Shown piece by piece: positions 12,222 through 19,593 of a stretch of DNA of 19,882 nucleotides. A program made the position numbers and the translations under genes. This stretch comes from Lysinibacillus_B sp036662795 (GTDB lineage: Bacteria; Bacillota; Bacilli; Bacillales_A; Planococcaceae): the NCBI RefSeq assembly GCF_036662795.1, contig NZ_JBAFWZ010000040.1:1-19882 (forward strand), in the 5' to 3' direction. Within the stretch, counting starts at the first letter, position 1, and every line of letters starts with the position of its first letter. The notes below the pieces were generated by a model, which was given only the letters and a program-made list of their open reading frames with translations, searched no databases and was not told the DNA's origin.

Positions 12222-14408
12222 TTGTTAAAGGCAGAATGGTTAAAAATTTTTAAAACGAGAAAAATGTTCGTTGCCATGATCGCTATTTTATTTATCCCTG
12301 TGTTATATAGTGGGATGTTTTTATGGGCTTTCTGGGATCCTTATGCGAACTTGAAAAATATGCCGGTAGCTATCGTAAACGAGGATAAGGGCGCCGAATT
12401 AGATGGAGAAGAAATGGCACTTGGTGATGCTCTAACCGATAAGCTAATTGATAGTGAGCAATTTAAATTTATCGAGGTAGATGCGGAAAATGCAGAGCAG
12501 CAATTAGAGGAGCAGGATTATTATATTTTAATTAAAATTCCAGAGAATTTCTCACAGCATGCCACAACCTTACTTGACCAACATCCAGAAAAGTTAACAC
12601 TCGAGTACATTCCAAATGAAGGCTTTAACTTTTTAGGTGCGCAAATAGGGGAAACGGCTTTAGATCGCATTAAGGCGGAAGTGAATAATCAAGTATCTAA
12701 AACATATGCCGAAAAATTATTCGCTTCAATTACACATTTAGGTGATGGCTTTAATGAGGCAGCAGATGGGGCAGGGAAAATAGACCAAGGTGCACAAAAA
12801 CTAGCTGGGGGAGCAAGTGATTTAGAGGGCTACTTACAGCAATTAGCCTCTAGCACAATTGAGCTATCTGACGGCTCTAAAACATTAAAAGAAGGAGTGC
12901 ACTCTGCAAATGAAGGTGCTGAGCAATTAGCACAAGGCGTAACAAAGCTTCAACAGGGTGCCACACAGCTGGCAGACGGTGCAAATGCAGCAGCTCAAGG
13001 GGCAACTGGGTTACAGCAAGGTGTAACAGACTATACAAATGGTGTTGCACAAGTAGCAGACGGTCAACAATCCTTAGCACAAGGGCAGTCAGATTTAGCG
13101 GCTAACTTAGAAAAGCTAGCAAACGGTACAGCCGGTCTTGATGATAATATTGCGTCTCTAGCTACTGGCTCTAACGATGTGGCAGGGGGAATTGAACAAT
13201 TAAAGGCTACTCTTCAGCCGATCATGGCATCACTACCAGAGGAGAGTCAAAAACAGCTTGAGCAATCGCTCGCACAGCTTCAGGCAGGCAGTAGTAAAGT
13301 GAGCGGTGGTTTAAATAAGTTAGCAACAAATACAGCGGGCCTTGATGATAAGATCGCTGAGCTGTCAAAAGGCAGTGCACAATTAAATAATGCACAAGGG
13401 CAAATAGCAGCGGGTATTGAAAAGTTAACAAATACTTCCTCAGCTTTAACCCAAGGTGCTGCTAATTTAGCCCAGGGTAATGCCACATTAGCTTCAAGTT
13501 TGCAGCAATTTGTAGAGGGTACAAATAACGCGGCATCAGGAGCGAATGATTTAGCAGCTGGCTTACATCGATTAGTGGGCGGCTCCGATCAATTAACGGA
13601 TGGAACAACTCTATTAGCAGAAAAGTCTGGCGAGCTTGCACAGGGCTCCAGTACTTTATCTTCTGGTACAAAAGAGTTAGTAGATGGAACAACAACGCTG
13701 GCAGAGAAATTAGCTGATGCAGGTGAAGAAGCGGATGTTCGTGTAACAGACGAGAACTATGAAATGCTCGCAACTCCGGTTGAGGTTGAAAAAACAGCCG
13801 TGAACCATGTACCAAACTACGGCTCTGGCTTTGCTCCATACTTTATTTCCCTAGGGTTATTTGTAGGGGCATTGTTAGTATCGATTGTGTTCCCATTAGT
13901 AGAACCAGCCGTTCGCCCAACAAGTGGATTCAAATGGTTTATTAGTAAAGTATCCGTGTTAGCAGTAGTGGGGATTATTCAATCTGTAATAACAGCAGCT
14001 GTCGTAATTGGCTGGTTAGGTTTAGAAGTGGATAGCTTATTATTATTTATCGGCACAAGCTTTATAACAAGCTTTACATTCCTAGCGATGATTCAATTAT
14101 TAGTATCTGTATTGGGAGATCCAGGCCGTTTTATTGCAATTATTATTTTGATATTGCAATTAACAACGAGTGCAGGGACATTCCCATTAGAATTAGTACC
14201 AGATCAGCTGCACGTATTTAATACAGTCCTACCGATGACCTTCTCGGTGCAGGCATTTAAAGCATCGATTTCAACAGGAGATACACCATTCTTAATGTAC
14301 AATTGGTCAATCCTAAGTGTATATCTTGTTTCATGCTTAGTCCTATCCTTAGGTTATTTCGCATTAGTATTTAATAAACGCTATTCAAAGAATGCTGAGC
14401 AAGCATAA
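12222..14408 (+). CDS. yhgE: YhgE/Pip domain membrane protein
   Basis: A large membrane protein (728 aa) of the YhgE/Pip family; in Lactococcus the Pip member is a phage-infection receptor, and YhgE-type proteins are also linked to type VII (Esx) secretion. Order: N-terminal membrane helix (about 14-38, MFVAMIAILFIPVLYSGMFLWAF), conserved VAIVNEDKGAELDG, an extracellular stretch (about 180-500) of xxxLxxG heptads such as LAQGVTKLQQGATQLADG, then five C-terminal helices (about 536-560, 572-600, 606-632, 636-655, 695-716) with the family segment TSAGTFPLELVP. The start is TTG at 12222 with AGGAG (12209-12213) at 8 bp; the upstream TTG at 12201 lies in the operator and lacks a ribosome site. It is probably controlled by the TetR regulator upstream. 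Its role here is not determined. Confidence 0.9.
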   Translation: MLKAEWLKIFKTRKMFVAMIAILFIPVLYSGMFLWAFWDPYANLKNMPVAIVNEDKGAELDGEEMALGDALTDKLIDSEQFKFIEVDAENAEQQLEEQDYYILIKIPENFSQHATTLLDQHPEKLTLEYIPNEGFNFLGAQIGETALDRIKAEVNNQVSKTYAEKLFASITHLGDGFNEAADGAGKIDQGAQKLAGGASDLEGYLQQLASSTIELSDGSKTLKEGVHSANEGAEQLAQGVTKLQQGATQLADGANAAAQGATGLQQGVTDYTNGVAQVADGQQSLAQGQSDLAANLEKLANGTAGLDDNIASLATGSNDVAGGIEQLKATLQPIMASLPEESQKQLEQSLAQLQAGSSKVSGGLNKLATNTAGLDDKIAELSKGSAQLNNAQGQIAAGIEKLTNTSSALTQGAANLAQGNATLASSLQQFVEGTNNAASGANDLAAGLHRLVGGSDQLTDGTTLLAEKSGELAQGSSTLSSGTKELVDGTTTLAEKLADAGEEADVRVTDENYEMLATPVEVEKTAVNHVPNYGSGFAPYFISLGLFVGALLVSIVFPLVEPAVRPTSGFKWFISKVSVLAVVGIIQSVITAAVVIGWLGLEVDSLLLFIGTSFITSFTFLAMIQLLVSVLGDPGRFIAIIILILQLTTSAGTFPLELVPDQLHVFNTVLPMTFSVQAFKASISTGDTPFLMYNWSILSVYLVSCLVLSLGYFALVFNKRYSKNAEQA

Positions 14409-14409
14409 A

Positions 14410-14445
14410 AAAAGGGATTCGCAGTTTACCCTGCGAATCCTTTTT
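14410..14445 (+). terminator. Intrinsic terminator after yhgE
   Basis: GGATTCGCAG (14415-14424) and CTGCGAATCC (14431-14440) form a 10-bp stem followed by TTTTT, with A residues on the left. Confidence 0.88.
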
Positions 14446-14456
14446 AAATCAGAAAC

Positions 14457-14504
14457 AAAAGCCTTTATGAAAATGACATCTTGTTCATTCTCATAAAGGC
14501 TTTT
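14457..14504. terminator. Second, bidirectional terminator between yhgE and gltP
   Basis: AAAAGCCTTTATGA (14457-14470) and TCATAAAGGCTTTT (14491-14504) pair perfectly, and an inner AATGA/TCATT pair extends the stem. It serves gltP on the minus strand and backs up the yhgE terminator. Confidence 0.85.
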
Positions 14505-14507
14505 AGC

Positions 14508-15779
14508 TTATGCTTTTTTTAAATGTTCAGCTTGGTATGCTGCAAATTGTTCTTCATCGAAACGTTTTTCCCATTTCGTCATAACAAGTGCTGCTAATGT
14601 GTTTCCTACTACGTTTACAGCCGTACGCGCCATATCTAGAATACGGTCGATACCAGCGATAAATGCAAGACCTTCAAGTGGAATACCTACAGTACCTAAT
14701 GTTGCAAGTAGTACAACGAATGATACGCCAGGAACCCCAGCAATACCTTTAGACGTTATCATAAGTACAAGCATTAGTGTGATTTGTTCCGTAATACTAA
14801 GGTTAATACCGTACATTTGTGCAATGAAAATAGCTGCAATCGCTTGGTAAAGTGTTGAACCATCTAGATTAAATGAGTACCCTGTTGGAATAACAAAAGA
14901 TACGATATCTTTTGGACAACCCATCTTTTCTGTCTTTAACATGATACGTGGAAGTACTGTTTCAGAAGAAGATGTAGTGTATGCAAGTAGAAGCTCGTCC
15001 TTAATCATTTTGATCAATTTAAAGATATTAATCCCGACGAATTTTGCTGTAATGCCAAGAACGACAACAACAAAGAAAATCATCGTAGCATAAACTAAAA
15101 TGGCTAATTTGCCTAATGGGATTAGAGAAGATAACCCGAACTTGGAAACGGTTACACCAATAAGTGCAAACACACCAAATGGAGCGAATTTCATTACTAG
15201 GTTCGTGACCCAGAACATCGCATCTGCTACACCTTGGAAGAATGCTAGGACTGGCTTTCCACGTTCTCCAATTGCGGCTACTCCTAAACCGAATAACACA
15301 GAGAAGAAAATAATCGCTAACATATCGCCCTCAGCCATCGACTGAATAACGTTTGTTGGAACGATATCTACTAGAATCTGGAGCGGTCCATGATCCTCTA
15401 CTTCTTCTGTTGTACTCACATAACTAGAAATATCCCCTTTAGATAATTCATTCATATCAATGCCAGCACCTGGTTGGAAGATGTTAGCTGCAAGTAAACC
15501 AACAATAATTGCTACTGTTGTGATAACCTCAAAATAAATAAGTGTTTTTCCGCCAAGACGACCTAGTTGCTTCATGTCACCAGTTCCGGCAACACCAACG
15601 ATTAATGTCGAAATAATAATCGGTACTACAATCATTTTAATTAAATGAAGGAAAATATCCCCGATAGGTTGTAAATACGTTACGACTGTATCATTTCCAT
15701 AAAATACAGCCCCTACAACGATACCTAGTACTAAACCGATTAAGATTTGGCTGGCTAAACTAATTTTAAATTTTTTCAA
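14508..15779 (-). CDS. gltP: Proton/sodium-glutamate symporter (DAACS family)
   Basis: A dicarboxylate/amino acid:cation symporter (423 aa) importing glutamate and possibly aspartate. The family motifs are complete: SSSETVLPR (270-278, the serine-rich re-entrant loop), PTGYSFNLDGSTLYQ with N304, GIAGVPGVSF, and DRILDMARTAVNVVGN with D382, R385 and N389, residues that coordinate the amino acid and cation. The choice of glutamate over C4-dicarboxylates rests on closeness of these segments to Bacillus GltP. The start is TTG at 15779 because GGGGAGGG (complement of 15788-15795) stands 8 bp before it; the frame extends upstream to a TTG at 15815, without a ribosome site. It lies downstream of glnK-glnL on the same strand and carries its own promoter with a GlnL-like direct repeat. 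Confidence 0.9.
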   Translation of the reverse strand: MKKFKISLASQILIGLVLGIVVGAVFYGNDTVVTYLQPIGDIFLHLIKMIVVPIIISTLIVGVAGTGDMKQLGRLGGKTLIYFEVITTVAIIVGLLAANIFQPGAGIDMNELSKGDISSYVSTTEEVEDHGPLQILVDIVPTNVIQSMAEGDMLAIIFFSVLFGLGVAAIGERGKPVLAFFQGVADAMFWVTNLVMKFAPFGVFALIGVTVSKFGLSSLIPLGKLAILVYATMIFFVVVVLGITAKFVGINIFKLIKMIKDELLLAYTTSSSETVLPRIMLKTEKMGCPKDIVSFVIPTGYSFNLDGSTLYQAIAAIFIAQMYGINLSITEQITLMLVLMITSKGIAGVPGVSFVVLLATLGTVGIPLEGLAFIAGIDRILDMARTAVNVVGNTLAALVMTKWEKRFDEEQFAAYQAEHLKKA

Positions 15780-15827
15780 AAATAGTTCCCTCCCCAAATT
15801 ATTGATTGTGGTCAAGCATAAACCTAT

Positions 15828-15855
15828 CTTATAGTAGGGTTATAAAATCCGACAA
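15828..15855 (-). promoter_or_regulatory. Promoter of gltP
   Basis: On the minus strand TTGTCG (complement of 15850-15855) and TATAAG (complement of 15828-15833) are 16 bp apart. The poor -35 is consistent with a promoter that needs an activator. Confidence 0.55.
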
Positions 15856-15857
15856 AA
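15842..15857 (-). promoter_or_regulatory. GlnL-like direct repeat at the gltP promoter
   Basis: The minus strand reads TTTTGTCGGATTTTAT, one base from TTTTGTN4TTTTGT, the repeat reported as the GlnL site upstream of glsA in B. subtilis. The CGGA spacer is itself repeated 10 bp upstream, giving a third partial unit (ATTAGT then CGGA). The site overlaps the -35 of gltP, and the GlnL-like gene ends immediately upstream. Confidence 0.65.
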
Positions 15858-15862
15858 TCCGA

Positions 15863-16741
15863 CTAATTCAAGCGATTTAAAATTTCGGAATATAGTACTT
15901 GTATGAATTTTTTAATATTTACCTTTGCCTTCCGTTCCCCATCTAGCTCGATTTGATTCATTAACTGGCGAATATCCGTCAAATCAAAATAACGTGGTGC
16001 ATAATATTCAAATTCAGAATTCGTATAATCTACTATTCCCAAATTGGCTAAGTTAATCATGGCAGCTAAGATGGTGCGGCGAATACGCTGTTCTATAGCC
16101 TTACTTTCTTTCAACACATCATCGGGTGTTGATTTTGTTTGCATGGCGAGCTTTTCATACAGCTCCTTTAAAGGTGGAAGCGGTGCAATTGTATGATTTT
16201 CATACAGTAGCTGCTCAATGATTTTAATAATATCCTCACTGCCTACCTCACCGACAATCCCCATATCATTTAATATGGATTGAATATGATCTCGGGTCGT
16301 TTTTTTCGTATGGACAGGATTAGACGCTTCAAAGCTTGTAAGTGAATCACGAATCGCCTGAATTGAATTTTTTAAGCGATGCTGCTCGATCGTTTTACGA
16401 AGTATGGATTGCACCTCTATCTGATTTATAGGCTTATGAATAAAAAATTCAATTCCTTTTTCGTAAGCCTCTGCCACCATCTCCTTATTATTCACCTGTG
16501 AAATCATAATAAAGTCACCACTAAATCGGTTCGCTCGTAATTGTTCAATGGTCGCTATGCCATCTAAAATAGGCATAAGTAAATCAATCAGCACAAGATC
16601 AGGCTGCATCATTAAAATTTGAGGAATTGCATCTTGACCGTTTGCTGCCTCCCCAATTACTGTACCGAGTGCAGCCTCATCGATAATGGTCGATAGCATT
16701 ATTCGACTTGCTCGGTCATCGTCAACTATGTAATAACGCAT
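15863..16741 (-). CDS. glnL: Two-component response regulator, GlnL (YcbB) type
   Basis: A response regulator (292 aa). The receiver domain (about 1-120) has the acidic pocket D8/D9, phospho-acceptor D53 in LIDLLMP, S81 and K103 in IHKP. The C-terminal part (about 145-292), with HTIAPLPPLKELYEKLA and AIEQRIRRTILAAMINLANLGIVDYTN, resembles the YcbB DNA-binding domain specific to GlnL regulators. Its start at 16741 has an AAAGGAGG ribosome site in the 12-bp gap after the kinase gene, so the two are co-transcribed. In B. subtilis GlnK-GlnL activates the glutaminase/glutamine transporter genes in response to glutamine; here the neighbour gltP and the repeat in its promoter suggest glutamate or glutamine uptake as target. 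Confidence 0.85.
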   Translation of the reverse strand: MRYYIVDDDRASRIMLSTIIDEAALGTVIGEAANGQDAIPQILMMQPDLVLIDLLMPILDGIATIEQLRANRFSGDFIMISQVNNKEMVAEAYEKGIEFFIHKPINQIEVQSILRKTIEQHRLKNSIQAIRDSLTSFEASNPVHTKKTTRDHIQSILNDMGIVGEVGSEDIIKIIEQLLYENHTIAPLPPLKELYEKLAMQTKSTPDDVLKESKAIEQRIRRTILAAMINLANLGIVDYTNSEFEYYAPRYFDLTDIRQLMNQIELDGERKAKVNIKKFIQVLYSEILNRLN

Positions 16742-16753
16742 AAAAACCTCCTT

Positions 16754-18004
16754 TTAACAGAATGAATCCGTTGGAATAATAATGGTGAAAATGGTTGTAT
16801 GCTCGCTCTTTACGGTTATTGTCCCCTCTAGGTGAGTTATTATGGCTTGGACATGAGATAATCCAATACCTGTGGAAGCAACCCCAGAGGCATTATATTT
16901 TGTTGTATAGCCAGGATCAAAAATGACGGGTAACAGCTGCTGGGAAATGACTGGACCGTTATTTTCGATAGTAAAGATTGTAGTATTATCTGTTAAGGAA
17001 ACCGATAGCAGTATTGTCCCATCCTGTTCAATCGCCTCTACGGCATTGGCAATAATATTATTCAACATCGCAAGTATTAGCATACTTTCCTTCGTTTCGA
17101 AATCTTCATTAAAGGTTGTTTCAAATAGAATCCTCTTACCGAGATGCTCGCTATAACGGGCGTTAGCTTCTGTGCAAAAGCGTAATAAATCTGAAAGTAA
17201 AAAAGATGCTGTTCGTTCAGTGGTGACGATTTTAGAGAGACCAGCATAAATCCGTTCCGTATCCTTTTTAATTTCATGTATTTCCTGCGCAAGCATTAAT
17301 GCCTTTATGGCGAGTGTTTGATCAATCTCCTTTAGTTTTTTATACAAGTCGAAACCATTAGCTGTAATTTGTTCGATAGTATCCATCGATTTTTGTAAAT
17401 AAAGTGTTTCTACATAGAGCTCGGATTCAATATTGAGCAGCTGCTCGGTTCGCTTTTTTTGCTCTGTCACGGCAATTGAACTAAACAACCCAACAACAAA
17501 AAAGCTCCGTAAAAAGGCTACTCCTATAAAAAGAAGAAATTCATCAAACAAGTCCCAATGCTGTGTCAGGAGAATAGAGGTAGCTAATTGCTCGACGGAG
17601 TTGGCGACTATTTCAAAAAGAGCTCCATATAAGCCAAGGATAAATGGGCGCATACGTACCGAATCGATTTTTAAAAAATAAAGGCAGCTAGCAAAGGTAA
17701 TGTAAAATAACGCAGCTGGCAAATGTGCGAAAGCGTGAGAGATAATTTCTTCTTTATATAATAAAAAATCAAGTAGGGTGCGAAAAACTAGCACTATACA
17801 GGCTGTAATGATTCCCGTTCGAATGATTGGAACGGGACGAATTAAAATAGCCAAAAAGAAAATAATACTTCCTAAGCCAAAGCGGAATGGTGCACCATCA
17901 AACGGCATAATTTTAATTTCGCTACCAATGGCAGTTAAAATGGCAATCAGTAGTATGGTCGCCATGGAGCTCGGCGTCTTTGAAATTTTAATGATACGTT
18001 CCAT
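16754..18004 (-). CDS. glnK: Sensor histidine kinase, GlnK (YcbA) type
   Basis: A membrane histidine kinase (416 aa). The N-terminal half (about 14-180) is strongly hydrophobic with roughly six membrane segments and no large external loop, so the signal may be sensed in or near the membrane. A coiled linker (about 180-235) leads to the H-box AQEIHEIKKD with probable phospho-acceptor H243. The ATPase domain shows LNNIIANAVEAI (N-box, about 314-325), IENNGP (346-351) and STGIGLSHV (377-385), placing it with the GlnK and DcuS/CitA-like GHKL kinases. The ATG at 18004 follows AAGGGGGT on the minus strand. It is first in the glnK-glnL unit. No convincing promoter was identified upstream. Confidence 0.85.
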   Translation of the reverse strand: MERIIKISKTPSSMATILLIAILTAIGSEIKIMPFDGAPFRFGLGSIIFFLAILIRPVPIIRTGIITACIVLVFRTLLDFLLYKEEIISHAFAHLPAALFYITFASCLYFLKIDSVRMRPFILGLYGALFEIVANSVEQLATSILLTQHWDLFDEFLLFIGVAFLRSFFVVGLFSSIAVTEQKKRTEQLLNIESELYVETLYLQKSMDTIEQITANGFDLYKKLKEIDQTLAIKALMLAQEIHEIKKDTERIYAGLSKIVTTERTASFLLSDLLRFCTEANARYSEHLGKRILFETTFNEDFETKESMLILAMLNNIIANAVEAIEQDGTILLSVSLTDNTTIFTIENNGPVISQQLLPVIFDPGYTTKYNASGVASTGIGLSHVQAIITHLEGTITVKSEHTTIFTIIIPTDSFC

Positions 18005-18288
18005 TTGGGTGGACCCCCTTAAAAAGTGATGGCAGCTGTGTCTAGAAAACGTATTTTTAATTATGTGTCAGTGGGATCACTAATTGCAAATAACTGAGTT
18101 CAAATAGGTTGTATAAAGATTTTTCTGAATAGGGTGATTTTGGTTGGTGGATTTATTTTAGTATTCTTTTGTTACAGCTCGTCGTGTACACACGATGATT
18201 ACTGGCGGAACTGAGAGAAGAATTTTTACGCTTATAATAAACGAAGTCCATTATGAAAAGCCTGTTTGTGCATTTTATCAAAATCGAT

Positions 18289-18364
18289 ATACGACTTATT
18301 TAGAAATATGTGTCAAAAGGAGACTAAACGCCTAAAATGGCACATATTTAAATTTAAGTCGTAT
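18289..18364. repeat. Long imperfect hairpin, 27-bp arms
   Basis: The arms 18289-18315 and 18338-18364 match as inverted copies at 22 of 27 positions (both ends exact: ATACGACTTA and ATATGTG). The 22-base loop can form a further AGGAG/CGCCT stem. No T-tract follows, so it is not a typical terminator. A small palindromic element or structured RNA is possible. Confidence 0.7.
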
Positions 18365-18488
18365 GTCAATCCTGACAAATCGCGTTTTTCACGTTTTAAA
18401 ATTGTAGCTGTAAAAATAGTATAGTAAGAATAAATAGCTTATTGAAAAATTATAATAGAAAGAATGGAAATGTATTATTCTGAGTGGG

Positions 18489-18590
18489 GAACTGTTTGAA
18501 AGGACATAGATCCGCTAGGCGCCATTTCTCGAAAAAAAAGAATGAGTTTTAATGGTTTTTCATTCAAAACGGTATTATTCAAACAGGTTC
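18489..18590. repeat. Nested inverted repeat
   Basis: GAACTGTTTGAA (18489-18500) is mirrored by TTCAAACAGGTTC (18578-18590), with one extra base in the right arm. Inside lies GAATGA/TCATTC (18540-18545 and 18560-18565). The layout resembles the ends of a miniature inverted-repeat element or a structured RNA; no flanking target duplication was evident. Confidence 0.5.
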
Positions 18591-18880
18591 TTTAGGGAAA
18601 GTCACAAATGCTTTTTAGTAATTATCCGTGATATTTGGTAATGCAGCTGTTTGGATTAGTTTGGTTTTGTACCGGAAACGGCCATTTTTACATTAAAAAT
18701 AGTATGTTTTGGGACGAATTGATACTTATATCTTTTATATAAGTAGTCATTCCTCACACTTTAACTCCACCGATTTGTCCTTTGCGCGAAGGATTCCTTG
18801 GTGTAGCTCATCAGATGTCTTTTTACTACCGTACGCTATAAAAACAATTATCAATATTTACAACTAGCCTCATTAATATA

Positions 18881-18922
18881 AAAACAAGCACTTGCCGTCT
18901 GTAATTATAAGGGCAAGTGCTT
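18881..18922 (-). terminator. Intrinsic terminator of the toxin-immunity locus
   Basis: AAGCACTTGCC (18886-18896) and GGCAAGTGCTT (18912-18922) form a perfect 11-bp stem; reading on the minus strand, GTTTTTAT follows. It ends the transcript coming from the toxin and immunity genes. Confidence 0.85.
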
Positions 18923-18958
18923 TATTTTATCGCATTTAATATATTAATTTATCCAACA

Positions 18959-19321
18959 TTACTTTGTGTTTAAAAAATGATCCTGTAGTTTTAAATATTC
19001 AAAAGACTCTTTGTCCATAGTTGGATTCCATTCGTTGGACAGCTCCTCTAGCCACATATACAGCCAAGCATAATTACATAAAACTAATATACTAGTGCCA
19101 AGTTCATCATTATCATCACTAATAACTTTTTCCTGTCCTTTAAAATCAACAAAATATACAGTGAATTTTAGTTTTCTTACTAGACAAATAGCTTTCTTTT
19201 TTGATTGGAATACAGAATAATAATTTGATGGTATATATTTTTTTATCACTTCTTGTGCCAATTCAAGATTGAGTTCAGCTATTTCATCAATATTCTTTAG
19301 TTCTTTTGGATTTGGTTTCAA
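18959..19321 (-). CDS. Probable C-terminal part of a frame-split immunity protein
   Basis: An open frame of 120 codons from a TTG at 19321; the protein family was not recognised. It is alpha/beta in appearance (ELNLELAQEVIKKYIPSNYYSVF, KLKFTVYFVDFKGQEKVI, then a hydrophobic LGTSILVLCNYAWLYMWLEEL). Neither an ATG nor a ribosome site precedes it, and it overlaps the end of the upstream frame by 35 bp. Removing one base from the seven-A run at the complement of 19337-19343 joins both frames into one protein of about 207 residues with a smooth junction (LSKKSIKNYLKPNPKEL). It is therefore better read as the second half of a single gene than as an independent one. Codon use is AT-rich, like the toxin gene and unlike the left part of the window. 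Confidence 0.6.
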   Translation of the reverse strand: MKPNPKELKNIDEIAELNLELAQEVIKKYIPSNYYSVFQSKKKAICLVRKLKFTVYFVDFKGQEKVISDDNDELGTSILVLCNYAWLYMWLEELSNEWNPTMDKESFEYLKLQDHFLNTK

Positions 19322-19583
19322 ATAGTTTTTTATAGATTTTTTTACTTAATACACCTAAATAGAAAAAAGCCAAATCTTCATTTATAAAATTGATTATTAA
19401 TCTACTTATCCCACGAGATACTTTATAAATATTAAATTCCTTATTAAGCCCGTGTTCTAAATAATAGTATATCTCCTGATCTATTCTATTATCATATATT
19501 GCCCTAACTTCTATATTTCCATCTGTAGTTTCTGTTATATAGAATTTTTCATTCCCTAAAAATGCTATAAGTTTTTCTAACAT
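19287..19583 (-). CDS. Putative immunity protein for the adjacent toxin (N-terminal part, frame-split)
   Basis: A 98-codon frame starting with ATG at 19583. GAGG (complement of 19592-19595) lies 8 bp upstream, and the start is 10 bp after the toxin stop, so it is co-translated with the toxin. The protein begins MLEKLIAFLGNEKFYITETTDGNIEVRAIYD and is acidic and beta-rich; no family was recognised. Small acidic proteins directly downstream of polymorphic toxin genes are usually their cognate immunity proteins, which is the basis of this call. After residue 82 the frame runs through a seven-A tract, and the last 16 residues (IYKKLFETKSKRTKEY) are probably an out-of-frame tail. See the following frame, 18959-19321. 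Confidence 0.6.
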   Translation of the reverse strand: MLEKLIAFLGNEKFYITETTDGNIEVRAIYDNRIDQEIYYYLEHGLNKEFNIYKVSRGISRLIINFINEDLAFFYLGVLSKKIYKKLFETKSKRTKEY

Positions 19584-19593
19584 AGGACATTCC

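Larger units (their letters stand above)
18005..18958. other. Gene-free stretch with inverted repeats
   Basis: About 950 bp without a convincing gene. It contains a near-palindrome CGTCGTGTACACACGATG (18180-18197), a long hairpin (18289-18364), a nested inverted repeat (18489-18590), a small 8-bp inverted repeat ACTTATAT/ATATAAGT (18724-18744) and the minus-strand terminator at 18881-18922. Short frames inside lack ribosome sites. It may be remnant DNA at the border between the core-like block on the left and the toxin locus on the right; nothing in it could be tied to a known small RNA. Confidence 0.6.

Noticed and set aside
13462..13839. 125-codon frame opposite yhgE and similar antisense frames at 12877-13080, 13222-13431 and 13280-13486
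   Set aside because: They are shadows of the low-complexity heptad coding repeat, with Leu/His/Pro-rich translations and no ribosome sites.
18863..18869. A further ACTAGCC far from the array
   Set aside because: A single 7-mer without neighbours at 21 bp; expected by chance in a window of this size.
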